Below, one piece after another: positions 53,705 to 62,428 of a DNA stretch of 64,000 nt. The stretch comes from Cryptosporangium arvum DSM 44712 (GTDB taxonomy: Bacteria; Actinomycetota; Actinomycetes; Mycobacteriales; Cryptosporangiaceae). The translations under genes were made by a program, and so were the position numbers. How positions within the stretch are numbered: position 1 is the first letter of the stretch; each line of letters begins with the position of its first letter. The stretch covers positions 3,658,001 through 3,722,000 of the forward strand of contig NZ_KK073874.1 in assembly GCF_000585375.1 (NCBI RefSeq), written 5' to 3'. The notes beneath the pieces are model-generated. The model ran no database searches. It was not told the DNA's origin and worked only from the letters and a program-made list of their open reading frames with translations.

Positions 53705-54026
53705 CGTGCTCGCCCAGCACGACTCGGTCGGCCTGGCCGCCGCTGCGAGTCAGATCTTGGTACTCCGGGTGATTCCGGATGTACTTCGCGAAGAAGGGGC
53801 ATGCCGGCACCACACGCAGGCCTCGCCCGCGGACGTCGTCGAGCGCTCGTTGGGCCAGCCGGCTGCCCAGGCCCCGTCCTTCGTACGCGACCGCCACCTC
53901 GGTGTGGATGAAGACGATCCGTTGCCCGTCGAGGTAGTACACGGCGAAGCCCGCGAGGTCGTCGTTCACCGTGACCTCGTAGCGGTGCTGAGCAGGGTTG
54001 TCGTGCACGTGGACGTTGTCGCTCAC
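53697..54026 (-). CDS. Short GNAT acetyltransferase (YjdJ/NATD1 type)
   Basis: This 109-residue protein has the compact GNAT core: YEVTVNDDLAGFAVYYLDGQ, FIHTEVAVAYEGRGLGSRLA (acetyl-CoA pyrophosphate loop) and VVPACPFFAKYIRNHPEYQD. It is the typical single-domain NATD1-like protein commonly coupled to Fer4_19 proteins. GTG 54026 follows AAAGGAATT; a start at 54053 is possible. Confidence 0.88.
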   Translation of the reverse strand: MSDNVHVHDNPAQHRYEVTVNDDLAGFAVYYLDGQRIVFIHTEVAVAYEGRGLGSRLAQRALDDVRGRGLRVVPACPFFAKYIRNHPEYQDLTRSGGQADRVVLGEHGD

Positions 54027-54062
54027 CAGAATTCCTTTCGGCTCGGCCGGCACGTTCGTGCG

Positions 54063-54986
54063 TCAGCGGAGATCGATGACGGCCTTGCCGTGGAGGGTGC
54101 CGCGGCGCAGGGCAGTGATCGCATCATGAACGTGCTGCCACGATCCGCGCCAGTTGATGGACGGCAGTAAGGCACCGCGCGTCAGCTGTTCGCTGAGCCA
54201 GGTGAAGTCGGGCCCCAGCGGAGTGCCGTCGAACTGGTGGAAGCTGACGATGGTGCGGTTCTGCCCCGGGCCGGCCATCAAGGCGCCTCGTGGGAACGAT
54301 TCCGCTCCGGTGGCGAGGTGCCCGAGCGCGATGAGTACGCCGCCGTTGTCCAGCCGGTCGAAGGCGCGTACGAGGAGCGGGCCGCCGACGGTGTCGATGA
54401 CGGTGTGCACGGGGTCGGGACAGTCGGCCGGATCGGCGATGACGGCGTCGGCGCCGAGGCCGCGGAGCTCGTCGGCGAATTCATCCGGGTATCTGGTCAC
54501 CGCGACCGGCTGAGCGCCGGCCATGCGCGCGAGCTGGATCGCATAGCGGCCGACGCCGCCGGTGGCGCCGGTGATCATGATGCGTCGGCCCAGGGTCGGG
54601 CCGCTCCGGCGGAGAGCGCGCAGCGCGCTGTTGGCCGCCACCGGAACCGTGCTGATCGCTGCGAGGTCGGCACCCTTCGGAGCGGTGCCCAGCATGCCGA
54701 CGTCGACGGCGCGGTATTCCGCCCAGGCGCCGGTGACGCCGAAGGTGGTGACCGGGGTGCCCACGGCAGGACCGGATCCGTCGCCGGCCGCCTCGATGAC
54801 GTAGCCGGCCGCTTCCCACCCGGGAACGTCGCCGTCGCCCATGTCGATCGCGGTAGCGAGGTCACCGTTGTTCAGCGCGAACGCGCCCACCTCGACCAGT
54901 ACCTCGCCCGGGCCGCGCGTCGGGGGCGGGACGTCGCCCAGCCGCAGTCCCGAGGGCTGGGCGTGATCGACGATCAGCGCACGCAT
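54063..54986 (-). CDS. Zinc-less MDR oxidoreductase (quinone reductase-like)
   Basis: This 307-residue medium-chain dehydrogenase/reductase has EVLVEVGAFALNNGDLATAI, MITGATGGVGRYAIQLARM for NADP binding and HGKAVIDLR at the end. Zinc ligands are absent, so a quinone- or enoyl-reductase type activity on an unknown substrate is likely. ATG 54986 with GGGG upstream; ATG 54998 is an alternative. Confidence 0.87.
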   Translation of the reverse strand: MRALIVDHAQPSGLRLGDVPPPTRGPGEVLVEVGAFALNNGDLATAIDMGDGDVPGWEAAGYVIEAAGDGSGPAVGTPVTTFGVTGAWAEYRAVDVGMLGTAPKGADLAAISTVPVAANSALRALRRSGPTLGRRIMITGATGGVGRYAIQLARMAGAQPVAVTRYPDEFADELRGLGADAVIADPADCPDPVHTVIDTVGGPLLVRAFDRLDNGGVLIALGHLATGAESFPRGALMAGPGQNRTIVSFHQFDGTPLGPDFTWLSEQLTRGALLPSINWRGSWQHVHDAITALRRGTLHGKAVIDLR

Positions 54987-55094
54987 GCAGATCCCCATCA
55001 GTTCGACGTCCGCGGTGTGGCGGCCCGCCTTCCGCTCCGACCCAGCTGACACCCTGTGGCCGGAACACAGTCAAACGCGCGCCCGGTCGGGTTC

Positions 55095-55255
55095 CCCGGT
55101 GAGGCAGCTCCGCCAGGATCATCACCGCCACCTCCGTCAGCGTCTCCGCAGTGCCGGTGTCCTCACGAACACACAGACGATCCGCCGCCAGCGGCACGGT
55201 GGTGCCCTGAATCAGCAGGGTCAGGACAATGATCGCGACCGCCGCGGTACCTCGT
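55095..55255 (-). pseudogene. CPA1 sodium/proton antiporter fragment
   Basis: The minus strand reads GTAAVAIIVLTLLIQGTTVP, LAADRLCVREDTGTAETLTE and VAVMILAELPH, the last span and start of the cytoplasmic tail of NhaP/CPA1 antiporters. Nothing more of the gene remains. Confidence 0.5.
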
Positions 55256-55279
55256 CCGACCTCCGCGAGGTGCTCCCCA

Positions 55280-55535
55280 CCGTCGAGGGAATGGCTGCGC
55301 TCGACCGCTCTTCGCGTCTGGTCCCGAGCCGCCACCGGCGCGGGACACGGCGAGATCGACGTCGACGGCCTGCGGATCCGAGTCGCATTCCACCCGCGAC
55401 GTCGGCCGCGAGGACGAGGTCGACCAGGCTCTGCGCGTCCGCTACGGCCACGACTCCGGCCTCCGTCGGATGACGAGCTCGCCGGCGCGCGAGGCCACCC
55501 TCCGGGTGGCTCCACTCGTCTGGGCCCGGTGGATC
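55280..55535 (+). pseudogene. DUF2255 fragment
   Basis: It reads LRSTALRVWSRAATGAGHGE, IDVDGLRIRVAFH and, after a frameshift, GREDEVDQALRVRYGHDSGL, RRMTSSPAREATLRVAPL, matching the latter two thirds of DUF2255 proteins. The N-terminus is missing. From 55536 to 55848 I see no gene. Confidence 0.5.
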
Positions 55536-55848
55536 GTTGACCCTGTTCCGGCCACACGGTGTGGCCTGTGGCCGTGCACAGCGAAGCGGACTGCGTAGTC
55601 GTCGGAGGGCGCCGCACCGCCGTTCGACACCGCCACGGACGCGGCGGTGTCGAATCGGGACCTGGGCGGCTCGATCCGGGCCACGACGGGGTGCCGGCGC
55701 GGATGGGCGGCGCAGCGGTGGGGCTCCACCCGCTCTCGCCGACCAGCGCCGGCCCCGGTCACGCCCACGCTGCCGAGCGGCAACACGGCCGCGCCGATCA
55801 TGGCGATCGGCTGGAGCGCGGCCGACCTCATCCAGAACGGAGTCTCCG

Positions 55849-56291
55849 GTGACGATCGTCGATGTGCTCGACGACCTCGCGCGAGTGGCCGCTGCCACCA
55901 CCCCCGACCAGTACGCGCTCGCGACCCCCTCCGCGGGCCTCGACGTGCTGGCCTTGCGGCGGCACCTCACCGGCGGCCTGATCTACTTCGAAGCCGCCTT
56001 CCGCAACCCCCGCGCCGCGAACAACGGCGCCGACCCGCACACCTACTCGGGCCCCGACGACCTCGAGGCCGTTCTGGCGCGGCTCTCCGGGACCCTGCGT
56101 GAGGCCTTGGACGCCGGGGCGACCGCCGCCCAGGCGCTTGCGTTCTACGGATGACCATCAAGCCGGAGTGGCGCGGGCCGGGCATGGCGTTCGGCTACGA
56201 GGTGACGGTCGGGGACGACGCGCCGGTGATGGACCGGGTTGTCGCGTTCGCCGGGCGAGCCCCGAAGTGGACGCACGAAACGGCTCGATAG
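55849..56291 (+). pseudogene. TIGR03086-type (mycothiol-dependent isomerase-like) gene, rearranged
   Basis: GTG 55849 reads TIVDVLDDLARVAAATTPDQ, GLDVLALRRHLTGGLIYFEA, ending at 56154. Overlapping by ATGA, a second frame reads WRGPGMAFGYEVTVGDDAPV, MDRVVAFAGRAPKWTHETAR to 56291, the family's C-terminus. The middle, normally containing the metal-binding helix, is missing, so this is a shortened remnant split in two. Confidence 0.55.
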
Positions 56292-56488
56292 GTCCCATTC
56301 CCGAGGACTCGGTCCGCGCCGGGCACGCTGTGGGTAGAGACCAACGGCGTCCATCGGGCGCCGGGTCATCGTCCAGAACGCCGGCCTTTTGTCGCCGCCT
56401 CAGGCGCCGAAACCATGTGCTAGGAACCGACTTTGCTGTGCCATTCTCGCGATCTGTATCGCCTACTTGGATAGGTCAGCGAATCGTC

Positions 56489-58060
56489 ATGAAGAACTTG
56501 GCCATTCTCGTCGCCGCACTTCTTTTGGCGGCTGGGGCGCCGGCGTCAGCGACCGCTGCACCGGCGGCCCCCACACCCCCGGTCCCGAAAATCTCCTGGA
56601 AGAGTTGCGGCTCGGCGCCCGCGCTCGCCGATTTCCAATGTGCCCAGGTGGAAGTGCCCACCGACTACGACGACCCGCGCGCAGGCACCACGACTCTGGC
56701 GGTCACCCGGTTACCGGCCACGGACAAGGCGAAGCGGATCGGCTCGCTGTTCACCAACCCGGGCGGCCCAGGCGTGCCCGGCGTCAGCTTCGTCCAGATC
56801 GTCGGCAAGCTCGCGTGGACGCCCGCGGTCCGGGCGCGCTTCGACATCATCGGCTTCGACCCGCGCGGCGTCGGCGCGTCCGATCCGGTCACGTGCTTCA
56901 CGACATCGCAGAAGGAGTTGGCGTTCTTCGCCGACGATCCGGTGTTCCCGATGACCGGGAAAGAGGTGCAGCAGAAGTTCGCGACCGCGAAGAAGCTCGC
57001 CGCCGCCTGCCGGGACCGGTCCGGCGACCGGTACGCGCACGGCTCCACGGCGAACGTTGCCCGTGACCTGGACCTGCTCCGGCGGGCGGTCGGGGACGAG
57101 AAGCTGACCTATCACGGCTACTCGTACGGCACCTTCCTGGGCGCCACGTACGCGAAGCTGTTCCCCGGCGACGTGCGTGCACTGGTGCTCGACGGTGCGG
57201 TCGATCCTGCGGCCTACACCGGTTCCAACGGGGACCGTCGTCCGCTCGCGGTGCGGCTCGGCTCACACCTCGGTGGCGACGAAACCATCGACCAGTTCTA
57301 CAAGAAGTGCCGCGAGGCGGCGTGTGCACTGGCCGAAGTCGGCGATCCGGAGCAGGTGACCGAGCGCGTGCTCGCCGGCTTGACGAAGCGGCCGATCCGG
57401 AACGTCCTGCCCAACGGCACGACGTTCGAGGTCTCGTACGACGACGCGGTCCAGCTGATCCACTCGGCGCTGTCCTCGTCGGCGTCGTGGCCGCAACTCG
57501 CCACGCTGCTGACCGTATACGCGAAGGTGCAGGCCGAGGGCAAGACATCGGTCACGCTGACCGTGGCCCAGGCGCCGAGCGAGTTGCTCGCCATGTCGCC
57601 GCGGCCGGAGGAGTACACGTCCGGAGCGCCGAGTTTCGGCGTCTGCTCGGAGACCGCGCCGGCCGGAGGCTTGCGCAAGCTGCCCCGACTCGCCGAGGAG
57701 GCCGAGGCCGAGGCGCCGCACTTCGGGCGCAACCGGGCGTGGAACAGCACGATGTGCGAGACCTGGACCGTGCGTGACCGCGATGCGTTCACCGGCCCGT
57801 GGGATCAGGCCGTCAAGGCGCCCGTGCTGGTGGTCGGCACCCGATGGGACCCCGCCACCCCGTACCGGTACACCCGGACGGCCGCCGACTACTTCCCGGA
57901 CGGCCGGGTGCTGACCGTCGACGCCTGGGGTCACACGTCGCTGGCCAAGAGCGCCTGCGCCGACACGGCGATCGAGCGCTACCTCGTCAGCGCTGAGGCG
58001 ACCGACGGCACGGTGTGCGCCGCCAACGGCGGCCCGTTCGACCCCCGACCGGCGAAATAG
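56489..58060 (+). CDS. Exported TAP-type alpha/beta hydrolase (tripeptidyl aminopeptidase-like)
   Basis: This 523-residue protein has a signal peptide (KNLAILVAALLLAAGAPASA) and the hydrolase core SLFTNPGGPGVPGVSFVQ. The nucleophile Ser is in LTYHGYSYGTFLGATYAK, Asp in GTRWDPATPYRYT, and His in DAWGHTSLAKSAC, within the TAP C-terminal domain. It is a paralogue of the hydrolase at 50821 but has no lipobox, so it is likely fully secreted. ATG 56489; the upstream frame has no homology. No MerR-type promoter precedes it. Confidence 0.88.
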   Translation: MKNLAILVAALLLAAGAPASATAAPAAPTPPVPKISWKSCGSAPALADFQCAQVEVPTDYDDPRAGTTTLAVTRLPATDKAKRIGSLFTNPGGPGVPGVSFVQIVGKLAWTPAVRARFDIIGFDPRGVGASDPVTCFTTSQKELAFFADDPVFPMTGKEVQQKFATAKKLAAACRDRSGDRYAHGSTANVARDLDLLRRAVGDEKLTYHGYSYGTFLGATYAKLFPGDVRALVLDGAVDPAAYTGSNGDRRPLAVRLGSHLGGDETIDQFYKKCREAACALAEVGDPEQVTERVLAGLTKRPIRNVLPNGTTFEVSYDDAVQLIHSALSSSASWPQLATLLTVYAKVQAEGKTSVTLTVAQAPSELLAMSPRPEEYTSGAPSFGVCSETAPAGGLRKLPRLAEEAEAEAPHFGRNRAWNSTMCETWTVRDRDAFTGPWDQAVKAPVLVVGTRWDPATPYRYTRTAADYFPDGRVLTVDAWGHTSLAKSACADTAIERYLVSAEATDGTVCAANGGPFDPRPAK

Positions 58061-58588
58061 CCGCCTCGGGCGAGCACGCGCTCGAGCGCCGATCGAACCG
58101 CGGTGCGCCGGGTGGCAACGTCGAAGGCGTCCGGATCAACCGCCGCCAGCGGGTTCAGCCCTTCGACCAACACGACCAACCCCTTGGCGAGGTCGGTCAC
58201 CCGCCGCACCGCTCCGCGCCGGGGCCTGTCGGGTGGTGCGGGAAGCGTTGACACGCGCCGGGACGGCCGACCGTGGTGCGGGTCGATGCCTTCCGCGCAG
58301 GTCGGCGAATTCCCGGTGGGGACAGGCTCGTCGAAGCCATCAACGCGCACGACATCGATTCGGCTACCGGGGCTTCCGTCGAGTCGGAGGATGAATTCTG
58401 GTGCGAATCCCGTATGCCGGGTGTCCTCGCCGGACAGGGCTGAACTCGCGGTGCGACCGGCTTGACCCGGTGGCGGGAACATGGTTTCGACTGGCGCCGA
58501 GGAAAGGACTCCGCGCCATGCCGGAACGACGAGGGAACGCGTGTTTCGGCGCCGCGCCGGCCGGGCGGCTGACGGGGGAGCGGTGCTG
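58061..58588. other. Stretch with faint gene remnants
   Basis: On the minus strand near 58060-58210, TDLAKGLVVLVEGLNPLAAV and ALERVLARGGYFAG resemble the C-terminal part of TetR proteins. On the plus strand near 58330, LVEAINAHDIDS resembles a SnoaL start. Neither is a usable gene. Otherwise nothing stands out. Confidence 0.35.
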
Positions 58589-59227
58589 ATGTTCGACGAC
58601 CTCCGGCAACGCATGGCCGCGAAGCGTGTCCGTCCCGGCGACGGTCGGCCGCTGGAGAGATTCCGCTGGTGGCAGTTGTTCACCGGGCGCAAGCTCTTCT
58701 CGCTTCAGGTCGGCGAGACCGCCTACGCCGTGGACGTGCGCCTCACCGGCAAGCAGGCGGGTGACGACGGGATGGCGCACCTGTTCGTCAACGGCCGGCA
58801 CCAGGCCCGGTCGCGGATGCCCGCCGCCTTTCCGGTCGCCGGCGGCACGATCCAGGTAGCGCAGTCGACCGTGGGCCTCAAGCGCGCCCATTACGTGACG
58901 ACCCAGGGCGGGGAATACCTCCTGACGCCCGATCCGAGGTCGGTGATCGGCCGCCGGCTGCGCTTCGCCCGCGAGCACCGGGTCCTGAGCCGCTGGATCG
59001 CCGCGTTCTCGGTGGTGGCGCTCGTCTGCGGCCTCGGAATCAACCTTGTGCAGCTGCTCGAGCCGATCCTGGGGGTCCCGCCGATCGTCGAGCGGTTCGG
59101 GCGCTTCGAGTCGCCGATCGACCTGCCCGTGTGGGTCAACGTCGCGCTCGGCGCCGCGGCCACGCTGGGGGCCGTCGAACGCAGTTGGCGGTTGCGTCAC
59201 AACTGGTTGGACAGCCTGGGCACGTGA
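58589..59227 (+). CDS. Membrane protein of unknown function
   Basis: This 212-residue protein has a soluble beta-rich N-terminal half (RFRWWQLFTGRKLFSLQVGE, YAVDVRLTGKQAGDDGMAHL, FVNGRHQARSRMPAAFPVAG). Two membrane spans follow near 145-165 and 185-200 (WIAAFSVVALVCGLGINLVQ; VWVNVALGAAATLGAVE). ATG 58589 follows GGGGAG. No named family is recognised. Confidence 0.7.
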   Translation: MFDDLRQRMAAKRVRPGDGRPLERFRWWQLFTGRKLFSLQVGETAYAVDVRLTGKQAGDDGMAHLFVNGRHQARSRMPAAFPVAGGTIQVAQSTVGLKRAHYVTTQGGEYLLTPDPRSVIGRRLRFAREHRVLSRWIAAFSVVALVCGLGINLVQLLEPILGVPPIVERFGRFESPIDLPVWVNVALGAAATLGAVERSWRLRHNWLDSLGT

Positions 59228-59248
59228 TCTGACGGAGCGTCTGCCGCG

Positions 59249-59815
59249 CTATTGGCGCTGCTCCCGGCGGAACAGTCGCAATGCGAGCGCGATCGCCACC
59301 ACGACCCAGGCAACGGTAGGAATCAGCAGCGCAAGCTCCTCGGTGCCGGTGATGCCGCCCACCCAGTTGGCCACCGCGATCATCCCGAGGCTGATCTGCG
59401 GCGTGGTCACCTGGGCCTGCTCGGGTGTCCGGGGCCGTCAACCTGACCGGCAGCGTCAGGCCGGTCAGGATGGCCAGCTGCGGTCGGCGCGCTGCTGCGC
59501 CTCCTCCCGGTAGTGCGTCGTCAGGATGACTGTCGATCCGTCGCGGCGAAGTTTCTCACGGCCTCCCCACAGCGCGTCGCGCGACTGGATGCCCAACCCG
59601 GTCGTGGGTTCGTCGAGGAAGATCAGCTCCGGTTGCCCGTACACAGCGGTAGCGAAGTCGAACCGGCTTTTCTCGCCACCGGACAGTGGCCCCGCCCGGG
59701 TCGTCTCCTTGTGGGTGAGGCCGACGACGTCCAGGACGCGATCGATCGGGTCCGAAGTGCTCACGTTTCCGTCGATCTGCGTCCATCGTGGCTCCAAGAC
59801 GCCGAACCACCTGCA
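59249..59815 (-). pseudogene. ABC exporter (ATPase plus ABC-2 permease) remnant
   Basis: The minus strand reads LDVVGLTHKETTRAGPLSGG, EKSRFDFATAVYGQPELIFL, DEPTTGLGIQSRDALW, TVILTTHYREEAQQRADR, the signature and Walker B of drug-export ABC ATPases. After a gap come ITGTEELALLIPTVAWVVVA and the stop at 59249, the end of an ABC-2 permease. The P-loop and most spans are deleted. Confidence 0.65.
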
Positions 59816-59866
59816 CGGGCTTCCCGGGGGAGGTCGCGCGGCGTCACGCTGCGGAGCGACCTCGGC

Positions 59867-60556
59867 TCAGTAGAAACGTCGTTCTCGCCACACGGTCCAG
59901 CCCGCGACGGCGACGTTGCCGACGATGGCCTCGGTGACGGTGCGGGCGATTGCGTCGGCGGTGGTTGCGGCTCCCCAGTTGCCTCGCTGGAGCGTCTGCG
60001 CGCGGGCGACGACCGGGGGAGTCCACGGAATCTCCGGGTCGAATTGCGGAAGCGTGCCGCTGCCCGACAACAGTGCGACCAGTGCGGCGGCCCGCGGCTG
60101 CGGGTCCGCGCCGTCGACGAGTACCGCTCGGACCTCGGCGACCAGCCGACCCCGACGCCCGGAACCGCCGGGCCTGACGACGAACGCCCCGGCCCGGCCG
60201 CACCGGCGCAGGTCGCCGCGCCGGACGAGCCGGTCGAGCACCGCGGCTCGCACCGTGGAACCGATCACGGCGAGCGCAGCCTGGGCACCGCGGGGACCGG
60301 CGGCGATCTGGTCCCACGCGGACGACAGGATCTCGTCAGCCGGTCGACGGCCCGCGACCGCCTCCACCCGGATCGACCCGCCCCATCCGGGCAGGGGGCG
60401 GACGTGCCCGCCATGCGCGAGATCGGCGAGGACAGCTCCGGCGAGGACGTGGCCGAGCGTCGTCTCTCCGGTGAACGAACCCGAGCCCGGCCGGAAGAGC
60501 AGCAGCAGGAGATCTTCCGCGAGGGTGACGTCGACGGCGTTCACGGCGCCCCTCAC
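59867..60556 (-). CDS. GPP34 (GOLPH3-like) protein 1
   Basis: A 229-residue GPP34-family protein with VTLAEDLLLLLFRPGSGSFT at the start and LVALLSGSGTLPQFDPEIPW near the end. Eukaryotic GOLPH3 binds phosphatidylinositol-4-phosphate; bacterial members are uncharacterised. GTG 60556 overlaps the stop of a 44-codon gene (GTGA); GTG 60544, with AGGGG 5 bases upstream, is a good alternative. It follows MerR-type promoter P2 and is a close paralogue of the protein at 61679. Confidence 0.88.
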   Translation of the reverse strand: MRGAVNAVDVTLAEDLLLLLFRPGSGSFTGETTLGHVLAGAVLADLAHGGHVRPLPGWGGSIRVEAVAGRRPADEILSSAWDQIAAGPRGAQAALAVIGSTVRAAVLDRLVRRGDLRRCGRAGAFVVRPGGSGRRGRLVAEVRAVLVDGADPQPRAAALVALLSGSGTLPQFDPEIPWTPPVVARAQTLQRGNWGAATTADAIARTVTEAIVGNVAVAGWTVWRERRFY

Positions 60557-60687
60557 CGCGCGATCCGGTCCGAGTCGAAGCAGGGGATCGCCGTGGCGAG
60601 GACGACGAGCAACGGCAGGAACACCCCGGGCGCCTCAACCGGAAGGGGCCAGAGCTCGTGGACCAGGGCGTGGATGAGGGAGACCAA
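60553..60687 (-). CDS. Possible small membrane protein, 44 residues
   Basis: TTG 60687 with GAGGAG upstream reads VSLIHALVHELWPLPVEAPG, then VFLPLLVVLATAIPCFDSDR to a stop overlapping the first GPP34 GTG. It has one predicted membrane helix. Position between promoter P2 and GPP34, and the GTGA overlap, suggest it is translated and coupled. The TTG start lowers confidence. Confidence 0.4.
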   Translation of the reverse strand: MVSLIHALVHELWPLPVEAPGVFLPLLVVLATAIPCFDSDRIAR

Positions 60688-60723
60688 GGCAGTGCTCCTC
60701 GCGGGACGAACAGCGTCGGTCCG

Positions 60724-60754
60724 AGTGGAAACCGCGTTCCCGGAACCGAGTCAA
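60724..60754 (-). promoter_or_regulatory. MerR-type promoter P2, TTGACT-N19-TCCACT
   Basis: On the minus strand, -35 TTGACT at 60754-60749 and -10 TCCACT at 60729-60724 with a 19-base spacer beginning CGGTTCCGGGAACGCGG. It matches P1 (52402) at most spacer positions. It would drive the small gene and GPP34-1 and lies 8 bases after the merR stop. Confidence 0.7.
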
Positions 60755-60762
60755 CCCCGTGA

Positions 60763-61518
60763 TCAGACGCGGTGCTGGTCGGCGTCCGCCAGGCGGGCAC
60801 GCAGCAGTTCCGTTGCGCGGACGCTCGCGCGACCCATCACGTCGAGCTGAGCGGTGTTGTAGAGGCTGACCACCGCGTTGATGAACGTATCCCGGGTGAC
60901 GTGCTCGCTCTTCGACAGGTGGGCCGCAGGATCGCTCAGCCACGGATAGTCGATGAGGTGCTGCGCCAGGACGGGTGCGAGCCGCTCGGCGAGGTCGCTC
61001 CGCGTCTCCTCGTCCGCGTCGGCCGGAAGGGACTTCAGGGCCGCGCTGACCGGGTCGGTGTCGGCCTCGATCATGCGCTGCAGGTCCTTCATCGCCTCCT
61101 CGTCGTAGAGCTGCGTGTAGACGTGGATGAGCGAGCGGTCGGCCGCGGACAGGCGCGGCCCGACCGACTCGGAGCCCGCCGGCCCGTCCGCAGGCGCACC
61201 GTCACCGAGGATGATCGCGATGTCGGAGCGCGCCCTCCGCAGGCGCTCGGCTTCCGCGGCCAGATCAGCGTCCACCTGGCGCAGCACGTTCGGGGAGAGG
61301 TCGCCGTTCGTGCTCACCGCGCCAACCTGCGAGAGCGGCACGCCCAGGTTGACGAGTCGCCGGATACGCAACAGGCGCACCAACTCCTCGACCCCGTACT
61401 GCTTGTACCCGTTGTGACGTCGCTCCGGCTCCTCGAGCAGGCCGAGCCGGTGGTAATGCCGGATGGTGTTCACCGTGGTGCCGGCGAGTTCGGCGAGCTC
61501 ACGGGTGCTCCAGGCCAC
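60763..61518 (-). CDS. MerR-family regulator (paralogue 2)
   Basis: A 251-residue close paralogue of the protein at 52480, with identical layout: AWSTRELAELAGTTVNTIRH, coiled RQVDADLAAEAERLRRARSD, and the helical C-terminal domain (RSLIHVYTQLYDEEAMKDLQ; LAQHLIDYPWLSD; NTAQLDVMGRAS). GTG 61518 follows GGAAGGGG. It lies between GPP34-1 (downstream) and GPP34-2 (divergent) and probably activates both through promoters P2 and P3; P4 precedes its own gene. Confidence 0.88.
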   Translation of the reverse strand: MAWSTRELAELAGTTVNTIRHYHRLGLLEEPERRHNGYKQYGVEELVRLLRIRRLVNLGVPLSQVGAVSTNGDLSPNVLRQVDADLAAEAERLRRARSDIAIILGDGAPADGPAGSESVGPRLSAADRSLIHVYTQLYDEEAMKDLQRMIEADTDPVSAALKSLPADADEETRSDLAERLAPVLAQHLIDYPWLSDPAAHLSKSEHVTRDTFINAVVSLYNTAQLDVMGRASVRATELLRARLADADQHRV

Positions 61519-61574
61519 GTCTTCCCCTTCCTGGACGAACCGAGCACGTGGGGCGTAATCGGCGCCTGCGACCG

Positions 61575-61648
61575 ATTTGACACTCTGTTCCCACCACAGG
61601 GTCAAGCGGCGTCGTGCTTGACCCTGTGCCTACGACACGGTCTCTACT
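61575..61648. promoter_or_regulatory. Back-to-back MerR-type promoters P4 (minus) and P3 (plus)
   Basis: P3 (plus): TTGACC at 61618-61623, 19 bases, TCTACT at 61643-61648, toward GPP34-2. P4 (minus): TTGACC at 61605-61600, 19 bases, TCAAAT at 61580-61575, toward merR. Both -35 boxes lie in a perfect 13-bp inverted repeat, CACAGGGTCAAGC (61595-61607) and its complement (61616-61628), 8 bases apart. Confidence 0.75.
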
Positions 61649-61678
61649 CATTCAGTCGCGCCTGTCGAAGGGGAACGG

Positions 61679-62380
61679 ATGGCTCAGCCCGCACAGCTCG
61701 GAGTTCCGACGCTCGCCGAAGATCTCCTGCTCCTGCTGTTCCAACCGGACTCGCGAACGATCGTCGGCGAGAACACGCTGTTCTACACCCTCGCCGGCGC
61801 GGTGCTCGCCGATCTCGCGCTCGGCGAGCACGTCCGGACCGGCGACGGCCGGGTCGGATCGACGGTCGTGCGGGTGGTCGAGGATCACCCGCCTGCGGAC
61901 ACCATCCTGCGCTCCGCGTGGGACTACGTTGCCGCGAAGCCCCGGGGCGTCCAGACCGTGCTCGCCGCGGTCGGACCGCCGTTACGCAGCCAGGTGCTGG
62001 AGCGGCTCGTCCTCCGCGGCGAGCTGCGCCGGGAGACCCGCAAGACGCTCGGCCTGTTCAACCGGAGCGTCCTCGAGGACGGCGGGACCGGCCACCGGGC
62101 GCGCCTCCTCGACGACGTACGGCAGGTGCTGGTCGACGGCGCGGAGCCGCAGCCGAGAGTCGCCGCGCTGGCGGCGCTGATCTCGGGGAGCGGGACGCTG
62201 CCGCAGTTCGACCCCGAGATTCCGTGGTCAACCCCGGTGATCACCCGAGCCAAGCAGCTCGAGCGAGGGAACTGGGGCGCCGGTGCCGCCGCGGAGGCCG
62301 TTACGCGTACCGTCACCGCGACGATCATCAACAGCGTGATCGTCACGGCGACCGCAACTCCCCAGCCGGGCTCGTCCTGA
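61679..62380 (+). CDS. GPP34 (GOLPH3-like) protein 2
   Basis: A 233-residue GPP34 protein: PTLAEDLLLLLFQPDSRTIV, TLAGAVLADLALGEHV, ALISGSGTLPQFDPEIPWST. It is a paralogue of GPP34-1, with the same conserved C-terminal block and a hydrophobic tail (VTRTVTATIINSVIVTATAT) that may touch membrane. ATG 61679 follows AAGGGG. It is driven by promoter P3 and convergent with the short MerR at 62429. Confidence 0.9.
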   Translation: MAQPAQLGVPTLAEDLLLLLFQPDSRTIVGENTLFYTLAGAVLADLALGEHVRTGDGRVGSTVVRVVEDHPPADTILRSAWDYVAAKPRGVQTVLAAVGPPLRSQVLERLVLRGELRRETRKTLGLFNRSVLEDGGTGHRARLLDDVRQVLVDGAEPQPRVAALAALISGSGTLPQFDPEIPWSTPVITRAKQLERGNWGAGAAAEAVTRTVTATIINSVIVTATATPQPGSS

Positions 62381-62428
62381 AGCATCGGCGGCGGCGGTCG
62401 ATTCCTGGATGGACTACCAGGGTCCGAT

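Noticed and set aside
58400-58440. tRNA T-arm-like GGTGCGAATCCC
   Set aside because: No acceptor or anticodon stems can be folded around it.
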